Source: Actinophytocola sp. (GTDB lineage: Bacteria; Actinomycetota; Actinomycetes; Mycobacteriales; Pseudonocardiaceae). From it: a stretch of 64,000 bases of DNA. A program made the position numbers and the translations under genes. The notes below the pieces were generated by a model, which was not told the origin of the DNA, ran no database searches, and was given only the letters and a program-made list of their open reading frames with translations. Where the stretch lies: positions 31,721 to 95,720 of the forward strand of contig WHTY01000005.1 of the NCBI GenBank assembly GCA_009377475.1, given 5' to 3'. Of the stretch, positions 17,999 through 26,504 are shown piece by piece. How positions within the stretch are numbered: the stretch's first letter is position 1; each line of letters opens with the position of its first letter.

Positions 17999-19378
17999 TT
18001 AGTTGATGACGCTTTCCTGCGTCTGCGGGTTCAGGTACGGCAGCTTCATCGCGCCGGCGCGGGCCTTGTCGCTGAGCAGGTAGATGTCCAGACCTCGCTG
18101 GATGTCGTTGGCGAAAATGAAGCCGTTGTACCAGTAACTGGACCAGGCGTTGCCGCCGCCGGGCTGGTAGAATCCGACCTCAGCGTCGGCCTCGGACGCG
18201 CCGCCGATCAGCTTGTCGACGTCGACCACGGTCGTGCCGCCGGTGTAGGCCGAGCTGACCAGCACCTTCCCGCCGTCCTTGCGCGGGATGAAGTTGAAGT
18301 TGTGCATGGTGCAGGTGGTCTCCACCGCGCGCGGGATCTTGTAGCTGGCCAGTTCCTCGCCGGTGGCGAGATCGAGGAACCAGATACGGCCCTGGTCGTC
18401 GTCCGGGTCCGTGCAGCGCGCCGCGCCACCGCCGCCCGACTCGTCACCGAACGCCACGACCTCGCCGTCCCAGCTGAAGGTGGCCGAGTGGAAGAGGTCG
18501 ATGTTCTCCGGCTTGACGGCCGGGTTGTCGTAGCGGTACAGGAACTCCGGGTTCGCCGGGTCGGAGATGTCCCACACCTGGCCTTCGGACATGCAGGCCG
18601 CCGCGGCCCGGTTGATCTCGGTGAACACGGAGATGTCGTGGCACGCCCGGAACGTGTAGCTGCCCAGGTACGTCGCCCACTCGGTGCCCTCGTCCAGGTG
18701 GTACGGCGACACGGTCGCGGCCGCCGGGTCGTCCAGCGGCACGTCGATGATGGAGATCTTGCTGTGGCCGCCGCCGTCCTCGGCCCGCACGCAGTTCGGT
18801 CCGAGCGCCGCCCCGCCGAGCGGGTAGGAGGAGACGTAGATCAGTGCCCGGTTGTTCGCCGGGTCGGGCACGAGGGTGTTGGTGTGGGAGCCGCAGTCTG
18901 TGTCGATCGAGGCCACGTGCTGCGGGTTCGCCGGGTCGCTGACGTCGAAGATCCGGACGCCCTCGAACATGCCGGGGGTCGACGCGGTGACACCGGTGCT
19001 GTCGCAGCCGCCGTGGCTCTGCGGCGCGTCGACGGACTGGAACAGCAGCCCCTCGTACACCGAAACGTCGCTCTGCGCGCCGTTACAGCGGAAGTCGGTG
19101 ACGACTTCCGGCTCACCGGGCTCGGAGACGTCGATGACGCGGAAGCCGGTGTAGTTGCCCGCGTAGGCGAGATTGCCGTCGAACGCGAGGTCCGACTGCG
19201 TCGCCACCTCCGAGCGCTCGACATTGGCGAGCAGCTTCATGTTCTTGCTGTGCTGCGTTCCAGACGCACTGGAACCGGGGTGGTTCAGGTCAGGATCGTG
19301 CGCGCTGGCGGTGCCAGGCACAACTAATGTCGCGGCCGCGAAGATGATGATGGCCGTACGCCGCCATGATTGTGTCAC
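17999..19378 (-). CDS. Secreted LVIVD-repeat protein, paralog
   Basis: 459 residues from the GTG at 19378, chosen because AAAGGA lies 7 bases upstream; the frame also opens at a GTG at 19396. Signal peptide TAIIIFAAATLVVPGTASA. The repeats parallel the neighbour (FRVIDVSEPGEPEVVTDF, VRIFDVSDPANPQHV) and the ending LPYLNPQTQESVIN is homologous, so this is a tandem duplication that has diverged. Its 5' leader carries a strong hairpin at 19392-19434. Confidence 0.85.
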   Translation of the reverse strand: MTQSWRRTAIIIFAAATLVVPGTASAHDPDLNHPGSSASGTQHSKNMKLLANVERSEVATQSDLAFDGNLAYAGNYTGFRVIDVSEPGEPEVVTDFRCNGAQSDVSVYEGLLFQSVDAPQSHGGCDSTGVTASTPGMFEGVRIFDVSDPANPQHVASIDTDCGSHTNTLVPDPANNRALIYVSSYPLGGAALGPNCVRAEDGGGHSKISIIDVPLDDPAAATVSPYHLDEGTEWATYLGSYTFRACHDISVFTEINRAAAACMSEGQVWDISDPANPEFLYRYDNPAVKPENIDLFHSATFSWDGEVVAFGDESGGGGAARCTDPDDDQGRIWFLDLATGEELASYKIPRAVETTCTMHNFNFIPRKDGGKVLVSSAYTGGTTVVDVDKLIGGASEADAEVGFYQPGGGNAWSSYWYNGFIFANDIQRGLDIYLLSDKARAGAMKLPYLNPQTQESVIN

Positions 19379-19391
19379 GACAGATTCCTTT

Positions 19392-19434
19392 CTCACGCAA
19401 GCGAGGGCAGCGTTGATCGCCGCCCTCGTGTGAG
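19392..19434 (-). promoter_or_regulatory. Hairpin in the leader of the LVIVD gene pair
   Basis: Arms CGAGGGCAGCG and CGCCGCCCTCG around the loop TTGAT, flanked by CTCAC/GTGAG, form a long stem just before the ribosome site. A palindrome GTGAC-GTGA-GTCAC lies further upstream at 19459-19472 and could be an operator. Roles are inferred. Confidence 0.4.
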
Positions 19435-19497
19435 TAATTCGCGAATCCCGCTCAAAACGTGACGTGAGTCACCTGATTGGCCCAACGTTCGTCGTGC

Positions 19498-19582
19498 GCC
19501 GAATGGCACCTTTGGCGCGCTGCGGGCGAGCCGAAGGTGCCCTTCGGTACACAATGCGTGCCGAATGGCACCTTGGGCTCGC
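19498..19582. repeat. Alternating inverted-repeat array (family B)
   Basis: Two direct copies of GCCGAATGGCACCTT flank an inverted copy GCCGAAGGTGCCCTTCGG, with direct copies 62 bp apart. It lies between the LVIVD pair and the next minus-strand gene. Confidence 0.75.
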
Positions 19583-19588
19583 TACCGC

Positions 19589-20173
19589 TCACTGTTCGGC
19601 GTCGCGCACGAATGGCCGGAGATCCACCGACCGCGCCCGCACGATGTGGGGCTTCGCGATCTCGGCGCGGATGTAGCGGACGAGGAACCGCTTCAGCTCG
19701 CCGTCCATACCGGACACCCATTGCAGCACGGACGACGTCAGCCCCTCCGCCTTGAGCAGCACCGTGATGTCGCCCGACTCCGGCGGGTCGATGTCGATGA
19801 CGACGCGCAGCGGCTCGGCGGCGCGGACGGTGAGCGTGAGGCCGATGCCGACGTCGGCGCGGAACCGGTGCGTTGTCGCGGGCAGCGACAACGCGAACCG
19901 CAGGTCCACCGGGACGTGCAGGCCGAACCGCAGCGGCTCGACGTCCGCCCGAGGGGAGACGACCGGCTCACCGATGGCGCCGGTGGCGTGCACCTTGGCG
20001 ATCTTGGCGGGACCGGCGGCGATCGGGCCGAACTCGATCGGCGCGCCCGTCAGGCCGGACACCCCAGCCGTGATGCGCTCGACGCTGACGGCGTGCTGGA
20101 AGAACCGGAGCCCGAACCGCTCATAGGAGCAGAACTCCGGCGGCGCTGCCTCATCGACCTCATCGACGCTCAC
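19589..20173 (-). CDS. Conserved hypothetical protein (194 aa)
   Basis: No family is recognised with confidence. The protein is soluble, without signal peptide or membrane segment, and is dominated by beta-prone stretches (LHVPVDLRFALSLPATTHRF, GIGLTLTVRAAEPLRVVIDIDPPESGDITV). The C-terminus RYIRAEIAKPHIVRARSVDL reads like a lipid- or membrane-associated helix. Its ATG overlaps the stop of the small membrane protein upstream, implying translational coupling and a shared job. Confidence 0.75.
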   Translation of the reverse strand: MSVDEVDEAAPPEFCSYERFGLRFFQHAVSVERITAGVSGLTGAPIEFGPIAAGPAKIAKVHATGAIGEPVVSPRADVEPLRFGLHVPVDLRFALSLPATTHRFRADVGIGLTLTVRAAEPLRVVIDIDPPESGDITVLLKAEGLTSSVLQWVSGMDGELKRFLVRYIRAEIAKPHIVRARSVDLRPFVRDAEQ

Positions 20174-20391
20174 GGAGACACCATACCTACTCGCGAGTAG
20201 ATTGGCACCGGTTCACGGTCGGAACCGGACCCGAGCAGGCCAGGCGCGCTGTCCCACAGCCGTGGCAACCCCGGCTCGGTCACGCTCCAGCCAGTCATCA
20301 CGGCGACGAAGAACGACCACGTCATGAAGAGGGTGAAGACAATCGAGGCGAGCACGACCCGCACCAGACGATCCACCGTTTCCCAGCGCAT
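20170..20391 (-). CDS. Small single-TM membrane protein (73 aa)
   Basis: One hydrophobic segment (VVLASIVFTLFMTWSFFVAVMT) after a short basic N-terminus, then about 35 exposed residues. GGGAG precedes the ATG. The gene overlaps the following 194-residue gene by 4 bp. Function unknown. Confidence 0.65.
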   Translation of the reverse strand: MRWETVDRLVRVVLASIVFTLFMTWSFFVAVMTGWSVTEPGLPRLWDSAPGLLGSGSDREPVPIYSRVGMVSP

Positions 20392-20485
20392 GACACGTCT
20401 CCCTACGCGAGCCCTCGGACATCGTTACACACGTCCGAGGGCGCAGGCAGGCGCTCCGCCTCAGCGGCCCCGGCCCGCCGGTGTG

Positions 20486-20533
20486 GATCTTGAGACGTTG
20501 TGGCGACACATATCGCCGAAACGCCTCAAGATC
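20486..20533. repeat. 48-bp palindromic element, copy 3
   Basis: GATCTTGAGACGTTGTGGCG at one end and CGAAACGCCTCAAGATC at the other, total 48 bp. Unlike the other three copies it lies between two genes on the same strand, just after the stop of the last EBO-operon gene, as a terminator would. Confidence 0.85.
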
Positions 20534-20558
20534 GCCGCTGATCGGCGGCCCGCGGCGG

Positions 20559-21938
20559 TCACCCCGCGTCGGGCACCGCCACCCCGGCCAGCTCCAGCAC
20601 CAGGTCGCGGACGTCGGCGGCGGCGAGGCGGTCCCGGCGCGTGGCCGGGTCGCTGCACAGCAGCAGCGGACCATCGGCAGGGTCGTCGGGCAGCCGTCCG
20701 TGGGTGCCCTTCACCCAGCGCCCGTCCATCGGGACGACGTTCATCGCATACCGCAGGCCCAGCTTCTTCCGCACCAGTCCGAGCAGCGCCCGCGCCTTCA
20801 CCGTGGGATCGCCCGGGTCGAGGAACAGCTCGGCCGGGTCGTAGCCGGGCTTGCGGTGGATGTCGACGCCGCGCGCGAAGTCCGGGGCTCTGGCGTCGTC
20901 CAGCCAGTAGTAGTACGTGAACCACGCGCCCTGCTCCGCCACCAGCACCAACTCGCCCGCGCGCTCGTGGTCGATGCCGTACTCCGCCTGCGCCTCGCGG
21001 TCGAGCACCAGATCCACGCCGGGCAGGTCCTGGCACAGCTTCGCGACCGACGCCACGTCGGCCGGGTTGGCGACGTAGACGTGCGCGACCTGGTGGTCGG
21101 CAACGGCGAACGCCCGCGACGTCCACGGGTCCAGGTACTCCATGCCCGCCTGGGTGTAGACGTCGAGCAGCCCGGACGCCCGCAGCATCCGGTTCACGTC
21201 GACCGGCCGGGACGCGGGCGTGATGCCGTACTCGCTCACTACGACAACCGTGGCACCGGCCGCTTGGGCGTCGTCCAGCAGCGGCGCGACGGTGCGGTCG
21301 ACGTCCCGCACGGCGGCGAGGGCTTCGGGGCTGTCCGGGCCGTGGCGTTGCAGGTCGTAGTCCAGATGCGGGACGTACGCTAGCGTCAGGTCCGCCTCCG
21401 GCAGTAGCCGCCGGGACGCCGCGACCACCCATTCGCTTGAACGCAGCGACGCCGTCGGACCCCAGTAGTTGAACAGCGGGAACGCGCCCAGCTCGGCGGT
21501 CAGTTCGTCGTGCAGCTCCGGCGGGCGGGCGTAGCAGTCCGGGGACTTGCGGCCGTCGGCGTGATAGACCGGGCGCGGCGTGATCGTCCAGTCCGTGCTC
21601 GCGCCCATCGCGTACCACCAGCAGACGTTCGCCGCGCGATAGCCGGGGTCGGCGCGCCGGGCGGTCTCCCACACCTTCTCCCCCCGCACCAACCGGTTGT
21701 GCTGCCGCCACAGGTACACCTCGCCGAGGTCGCGGAAGTACCAGCCGTTGCCGACGATGCCGTGCTCGCGCGGCGGACGCCCGGTGAGCATCGTGGACTG
21801 CGCCGAGCACGTGACAGCGGGCAGCACGGTGTCGAGCTGTGCCTGCCAGCCGTCCGTGGCGAGCGCGCGCAGGCGTGGCGCGTGCGCGAGCAGGCGCGGG
21901 GTCAGCCCGACGACGTTGAGCAGCAGGATTTTCTTCAC
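20559..21938 (-). CDS. Alkaline phosphatase family phosphodiesterase of the EBO operon (EboF-like position)
   Basis: 459 residues from the GTG at 21938, preceded by GGAGG and overlapping the eboE stop as GTGA. It belongs to the nucleotide pyrophosphatase/phosphodiesterase clan: LLLNVVGLTPRLL at the start, the nucleophile region AVTCSAQSTMLTGRPPREHGIVGNGWY, and metal-ligand blocks YVPHLDYDLQRHGPD and VVVVSEYGITP. No signal peptide is seen, so it is probably cytoplasmic. It is the last gene of a seven-gene overlapping operon. Substrate unknown; a phosphodiester or pyrophosphate on the transported metabolite is a reasonable guess. Confidence 0.85.
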   Translation of the reverse strand: MKKILLLNVVGLTPRLLAHAPRLRALATDGWQAQLDTVLPAVTCSAQSTMLTGRPPREHGIVGNGWYFRDLGEVYLWRQHNRLVRGEKVWETARRADPGYRAANVCWWYAMGASTDWTITPRPVYHADGRKSPDCYARPPELHDELTAELGAFPLFNYWGPTASLRSSEWVVAASRRLLPEADLTLAYVPHLDYDLQRHGPDSPEALAAVRDVDRTVAPLLDDAQAAGATVVVVSEYGITPASRPVDVNRMLRASGLLDVYTQAGMEYLDPWTSRAFAVADHQVAHVYVANPADVASVAKLCQDLPGVDLVLDREAQAEYGIDHERAGELVLVAEQGAWFTYYYWLDDARAPDFARGVDIHRKPGYDPAELFLDPGDPTVKARALLGLVRKKLGLRYAMNVVPMDGRWVKGTHGRLPDDPADGPLLLCSDPATRRDRLAAADVRDLVLELAGVAVPDAG

Positions 21939-23101
21939 GTGTCCTCCAATCCGGCTCGCCGCATGCGGTCGGCGACCCAGCGCAGTTCGGCGGCGAGCCC
22001 GGAGATCAGTTCGGCGTCGCTGTCCGGTCGTTGCGCCTCCGGCAGCACCGACCAGGTATAGGTCTCCATCTCGACGTGGTCGGTCAGCGCCGTCGGCCCG
22101 CCGAGCAGGGCGTCCAACGTCTGGCCGAGTTCGTCCTGTGTGGACTCCAGCGGTGGCTCGGGACGTCGATGGATCGGCACGTGGAAGTGCACCCGCCACG
22201 GGCCGGTGCCCCGCAGGGCACGGCGACCGTCGACGGCCTCGGGGAGGTCGTCGCGTGTGGCGATCCGGGACGGCCCCCGCTCCCGGACCTGGTGCAGGAA
22301 CCGGTCCTCGGCGTAGGACGCCAACGCTTGCCGGGTGGCGGCATCGCTCGGTGTGGCGGCGTGCAGCGCCGCCGACGCCTGCGTCTTCACGATCGGCAGC
22401 CCGGCCTCCGTCAGCCGACGCACCGCCGAAGCCGGGTCCTCGAACGCGACCGCGAGGTGGCAGGCGTCCAGGCACAGTCCGATGTGGTCGGTGTCGATGC
22501 CGGACAGCTGCTCGATCGCGTCGTCGACCGTCTCCACCACGCAGCCAGGCTCCGGCTCCAGCCCTACCCGGATCTGCCTGCCGGTTTCGGCGGTCTGTTT
22601 GGCGAGCCCTTCCGCCAGTCGGTCCAGCAGCTCGCGGGCCCGCAGCCGTCGGTCGGAGTACCACGGCGCCCGCCACGCCAGCGGCACCGTGGAGATGCTG
22701 CCGCGCGCGGCGTCGTCCGGCAGCAGCCGCGCCAGCACGCGTGCACACGTCAGGGTGTACTCCAGCCGCCGCGTCTCCACCCAATCGGGGCTGTACACCG
22801 CCTTCTTCACCACCGGGTCGTGGAACCCCTGGTACGGGAAGGCGTTCAGCGTGACGACCTCAAGGCCGTTCTTGTCCAGCGTGGCCCGGAGCCGGTCCAG
22901 GTCCGGGTGGTCGGCCAGGTGCGCGGCGAGTGGCGCGGGCAGCCACAGCCCGACGCCGAGCCGATCGACGTCGAGCTCCGCCCGGATGCCGCCGCCGAAG
23001 ACGCGGAGTTGGCGCAGCAGGCCGTCGATGTCCTCGGCGGGGTGGACGTTGGTGCAGTACGCGAGGTGGACGCGGCTGCCGTCAGGATGGGTGAAGCGCA
23101 T
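21935..23101 (-). CDS. eboE: Metabolite traffic protein EboE (xylose-isomerase-like TIM barrel)
   Basis: 388 residues with a sugar isomerase/epimerase-type barrel. Characteristic stretches: RVHLAYCTNVHPAEDIDGLL, NGLEVVTLNAFPYQGFH, VGLEPEPGCVVE (metal Glu), IGLCLDACHLAVAFE, HFHVPIH. EboE proteins occur in EBO operons of cyanobacteria, eustigmatophyte plastids and other bacteria; in cyanobacteria the set is needed to deliver scytonemin precursors to the periplasm. The reaction of EboE itself is not established. It starts 9 bp after eboB. Confidence 0.88.
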   Translation of the reverse strand: MRFTHPDGSRVHLAYCTNVHPAEDIDGLLRQLRVFGGGIRAELDVDRLGVGLWLPAPLAAHLADHPDLDRLRATLDKNGLEVVTLNAFPYQGFHDPVVKKAVYSPDWVETRRLEYTLTCARVLARLLPDDAARGSISTVPLAWRAPWYSDRRLRARELLDRLAEGLAKQTAETGRQIRVGLEPEPGCVVETVDDAIEQLSGIDTDHIGLCLDACHLAVAFEDPASAVRRLTEAGLPIVKTQASAALHAATPSDAATRQALASYAEDRFLHQVRERGPSRIATRDDLPEAVDGRRALRGTGPWRVHFHVPIHRRPEPPLESTQDELGQTLDALLGGPTALTDHVEMETYTWSVLPEAQRPDSDAELISGLAAELRWVADRMRRAGLEDT

Positions 23102-23110
23102 GCCGCCTCC

Positions 23111-23980
23111 TCACGCCGGGCGCTGGCCGCGCAGCACCGAGTTGCCCTCGAACGTCGCGGTCTGGTCGACGGCAGCGTTGTCAATCGGATCGAGCAGCAG
23201 TCGCCCGCTCTGGCCATAGAACGCCACCGGGTTCCGCCACAACAGACGGTCGACATCGTCCTCGCTGAACCCGGCGTCGCGCATCGCCTGCCCGGTCTTG
23301 GCGGTCTTGAGTGGATCGCTGCGGCCCCAGTCGGCGGCGGAGTTGACGATCATCCGATCAAGGCCGTAGTCCGTGAGTATCCGCACCATGCGGTGTTCGT
23401 CCATTTTGGTGTCCGGGTAGATGGAGAACCCCAGCCAGCAACCGGACTCCGCCACCAGGTCGACGGTGACCTCGTTCAGGTGATCGACCAGCACCCGTTC
23501 GGGCGGCAGCCCGGACGCGGCCACCAGCTCCAGGGTGCGACGGGTGCCCTCGACCTTGTCGCGGTGCGGGGTGTGCACCAGGACCGGCAGGTCGTGCTCC
23601 CCGGCGAGGTCGAGCTGGCGGATGAACGCCTTCTCCTCGGCGTCGGTCATCGAGTCGAAGCCGACCTCGCCGACCGCGACCACGCCGTCCTTGGCGAGGT
23701 AGCGCGGCAGGACGTCCAGCACCTCTGCGCAGCGGGGATCGTTGGCTTCCTTGGGGTTGAGCGCGATCGTGCAGTGATGCCGGATGCCGAACTGCGACGC
23801 GCGGAACCGTTCCCAGCCGACCAGCGAGTCGAAGTAGTCGTAGAACGACGCGGCGCCGCTGCGCGGCTGGCCGAGCCAGAACGCGGGTTCGGTGACCGCG
23901 CGGACCCCGGCCGCGTACATGGCTTCGTAGTCGTCGGTGGTGCGGGAGGTCATGTGGATGTGGGGGTCGAAGATGCGCAT
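23111..23980 (-). CDS. eboB: EboB, TatD-like metal hydrolase
   Basis: 289 residues. The amidohydrolase N-terminus is RIFDPHIHMTSRTTDDYEAMY, followed by HHCTIALNPKEAN, VAVGEVGFDSMTDAEEKAF, LPVLVHTPHRDKVEGT and VLVDHLNEVT. This pattern, with EAMY after the metal-binding HIHM, is that of EboB rather than the DNase TatD found at 2578-3432. It lies 33 bp after eboA in the operon. Substrate unknown. Confidence 0.85.
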   Translation of the reverse strand: MRIFDPHIHMTSRTTDDYEAMYAAGVRAVTEPAFWLGQPRSGAASFYDYFDSLVGWERFRASQFGIRHHCTIALNPKEANDPRCAEVLDVLPRYLAKDGVVAVGEVGFDSMTDAEEKAFIRQLDLAGEHDLPVLVHTPHRDKVEGTRRTLELVAASGLPPERVLVDHLNEVTVDLVAESGCWLGFSIYPDTKMDEHRMVRILTDYGLDRMIVNSAADWGRSDPLKTAKTGQAMRDAGFSEDDVDRLLWRNPVAFYGQSGRLLLDPIDNAAVDQTATFEGNSVLRGQRPA

Positions 23981-24013
23981 CAGTCCTCCTAGTCGTACCG
24001 CACGCGTTGCTGG

Positions 24014-24676
24014 TCAGGAACGGTTCCCGGTTCCCGGTGCCACATCGAGGTCTGGTCGCTTCGAGGTCAACTGGTTGAGCAGCCACGTCGCGTCCGCGGG
24101 GACGTCGCGGCCCGCCGCACGACGCTCGTCCGCGAAGCCCTCAACCATCCGGGCTAACTCGGCGTCACCGCGCTCCGCGATCCCGGACACCACCGCCAGC
24201 GGAACACCGGTGAACAGGCACTTCAGCACGCCGTGCCGCCAGTTGTGCGTGTCCAAATGACGCGCCGCGTACGGGCCGAGCGCCGCCGCGATGAGCCGGG
24301 TGTCGTTGCCACGCAGCGCGTCCCCCACCAGATCGAGCGCGACGTCCCCAACGTCGAGGTGGTCCAGCGCCCGCAGCACGGCGCGTTTTTCGTCGGCGTC
24401 ACCATGCCGGTACAGCGCGCCGATTTCCGTGACGAGGTCGTCGGTGTGCCAGCCCTGCGCGGCGGCGCGCAGCAACGCGACCCTGGCCTGATCCTCGACG
24501 CGGGGCGTGACCAGCCCGTCCGGGTCATCCGGGTCGGCCGGTCCCCTGCCGACGGCGCGCGCCACGGCCGGGAACAGCACCGCGATCCGCGCCGGGGTCG
24601 ACGTCACCTCATCAATCAGCTCGGTCAGCCTGGCTCTGCCCTTGTTGTCGAGCAGGTCGTCCAGCAGGTCGGTCAC
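24014..24676 (-). CDS. eboA: EboA-like protein
   Basis: 220 residues, all-helical, from a GTG that overlaps the previous stop as GTGA. Landmarks include a stretch of alternating helices (RVALLRAAAQGWHTDDLVTEIGALYRHGDADEKRAVLRAL), then the conserved NWRHGVLKCLFTGVPL and GRDVPADATWLL. EboA has no known catalytic motif and may be a scaffold. The call relies on the helical repeat pattern and on the eboB/eboC/eboE neighbours. Confidence 0.8.
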   Translation of the reverse strand: MTDLLDDLLDNKGRARLTELIDEVTSTPARIAVLFPAVARAVGRGPADPDDPDGLVTPRVEDQARVALLRAAAQGWHTDDLVTEIGALYRHGDADEKRAVLRALDHLDVGDVALDLVGDALRGNDTRLIAAALGPYAARHLDTHNWRHGVLKCLFTGVPLAVVSGIAERGDAELARMVEGFADERRAAGRDVPADATWLLNQLTSKRPDLDVAPGTGNRS

Positions 24677-25527
24677 CGCGTCACCTCCGCCGCGAGTGCC
24701 GCTGCCTGCGCGGTGCGCAACGCGTCGAGCGAACGCGCGGCCACGACCGGTGCGGCGTGGGAATGCCGGGCCAGCTCCACGCTGACCAGGCCCTGATAGT
24801 CGACGTCCAGCAGCGCGCCGAGCGTGGCGGGCAGGTCGACGTCGCCGAACTCCAGATGTTCGTGCACGCCGGGTCGCATGTCGTCGATCTGCACGTTGCC
24901 GAGCAACGACCCGACGTCGCGGATGCGGTCCTGTGGCGGGGCGGGCTCGTTGCAGACGCAGTGTCCGACGTCGACGGTCACCGTCAGGTATTCGGGCTCG
25001 CCGAGCCTGCGGCGCAGTTCCACCACCCCGGCGAGCGTGTCGATGAACATGCCCGGCTCCGGCTCGAACGCGCAACGCACGTCCCGGCGTTCGGCCTCGG
25101 CCAGCACTTCCGCGACTCCGGTGGTGAGCCGGTGCCAGCCCTGTGCGGGGCCCACGTCCTCGGGCAGCGTGCCCGACCAGAACGACACCGCCTCCGCACC
25201 GAGGTCGGCGGCGACGCGGATCGCGCGGTGCAGGTAGTCGACGCGGCGTTCGCGGTCGACGTCGGACACCAGCGTCGGCTCGTGCTTGCGCCACGGGTCC
25301 ATGACGTAGCGGGCGCCGGTCTCGATGACGACGGCGAGCCCGTACGCGGCGAGGCGGCGGCGCACGTCGTCGGTGCGGGCGGCGAGGTCGGGGGCGAACG
25401 GGTCGAGGTGCGGGTGGTCGAGCGTAAGCGCGACACCGTCGTAACCGAGGTCCGCGATGACGCCTAGGGCGTCGTCCAGGCGGTGCCCGGCGAACCCGTT
25501 GGTGCCGTAGCCGAACCGCACGGTCAT
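24673..25527 (-). CDS. Sugar phosphate isomerase/epimerase-type TIM barrel of the EBO operon
   Basis: 284 residues from the ATG at 25527, overlapping the eboC stop (ATGA). AP-endonuclease-2-like barrel with metal ligands in CAFEPEPGMFID (Glu), VTVDVGHCVCNE, NVQIDDMRPGVHEHLEFGD and a final Glu in GLVSVELARHSH. It resembles hydroxypyruvate isomerase-like or inosose-processing enzymes. With the inositol-phosphate synthase gene two positions upstream, an inositol-derived substrate is possible but unproven. Confidence 0.82.
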   Translation of the reverse strand: MTVRFGYGTNGFAGHRLDDALGVIADLGYDGVALTLDHPHLDPFAPDLAARTDDVRRRLAAYGLAVVIETGARYVMDPWRKHEPTLVSDVDRERRVDYLHRAIRVAADLGAEAVSFWSGTLPEDVGPAQGWHRLTTGVAEVLAEAERRDVRCAFEPEPGMFIDTLAGVVELRRRLGEPEYLTVTVDVGHCVCNEPAPPQDRIRDVGSLLGNVQIDDMRPGVHEHLEFGDVDLPATLGALLDVDYQGLVSVELARHSHAAPVVAARSLDALRTAQAAALAAEVTR

Positions 25528-26504
25528 GTCGGCGACACCACCTTGGACGCCAGCCGCGCGACCGGTCCGGCGGCGAGCAAGCCCGCTGCGAGCCCGATCG
25601 CGCCGGTGCCCGCCACCAGCGCGGCCTGCAGCCCGATGACACCTCGCACGCCCGCGCCGGTCGCGGTGCGCACCGTGGCGGCGTCGGGGTTGCGCGCGGC
25701 GCGGGCCTGCGCGCGGCCGACCGTGCCCACGTAGGTGGCGGCGAACGCGGCCGTGGCAGCGGTGACACGGCGAGCCGCGTCGACGCGGCCGGTGGCGGCC
25801 GCGCCGTGGCGTGTGGCGCATGCGGGACCGGTGACCGCAGCGTGGCGCGAGCGGCCGAGCGCAGCGGCGCGCCCGGCGCGTCGCCCTGTATGACGCCCCG
25901 GCAACGCTGCCACCACCGCAGCAGTGGCCGCTGACGCCGTAGTGGCGAGCGCCGCCATGCCGGAGCGACGCGACCCGCCGTGCACCTCGCCCCTGCTCAG
26001 GGTGGTCACGCCGAGCGTGTGCCCGGCGACCGCGCAGGCCGGCAGTACCGCCCTGCGCGGTCGACCCCCAGCTCCGAGCAGCACGTCCAACCCCCGCGCG
26101 GACGCCATCACGGCGGGTCCGGCCGGGGTGTCCTTCGCGACGAGGTCGTACGTCCACGCCGCGGCGGCCACCGGCACCGCGATCCGCAACGCGGCACGAC
26201 CGCCCACGGCAGCGGCGATGCCCAGGCCCGCGCCGGTCAACCCCGACGCGAGCGCCAGCGCCTCGCCAGGACGCACGCGCCCGGACGGGATCGGCCGCTC
26301 AGGACGTTCCACGGCATCCAGCTCGCGGTCCGCGTAGTCGTTCAACGCCATGCCCGCGAGGTAGAAGCACGCCGAGGCGGCGGGCATCGCCCATCCCCGT
26401 TTGCCGTACGGCCAGCCAGCGGCCGCACCACCAGCGAGGCTGTCGCCGGGGATGGTCAGCACAGCGGGCAGCCGCACCAGCTCGGCCGCGTCTCGCGCCT
26501 TCAT
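25524..26504 (-). CDS. eboC: EboC-like UbiA prenyltransferase
   Basis: 326 residues. The UbiA signature (N/D)DxxDxxxD is present as MALNDYADRELDAVERPERPIPSGR. The first two thirds align naturally with membrane helices, whereas residues around 165-260 are unusually Ala/Arg/Gly-rich (RHTGRRAGRAAALGRSRH) and lack the usual second aspartate motif, so the middle may be degraded or divergent. UbiA enzymes attach prenyl chains to aromatic or sugar acceptors in the membrane. It overlaps neighbours on both sides. Confidence 0.8.
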   Translation of the reverse strand: MKARDAAELVRLPAVLTIPGDSLAGGAAAGWPYGKRGWAMPAASACFYLAGMALNDYADRELDAVERPERPIPSGRVRPGEALALASGLTGAGLGIAAAVGGRAALRIAVPVAAAAWTYDLVAKDTPAGPAVMASARGLDVLLGAGGRPRRAVLPACAVAGHTLGVTTLSRGEVHGGSRRSGMAALATTASAATAAVVAALPGRHTGRRAGRAAALGRSRHAAVTGPACATRHGAAATGRVDAARRVTAATAAFAATYVGTVGRAQARAARNPDAATVRTATGAGVRGVIGLQAALVAGTGAIGLAAGLLAAGPVARLASKVVSPT

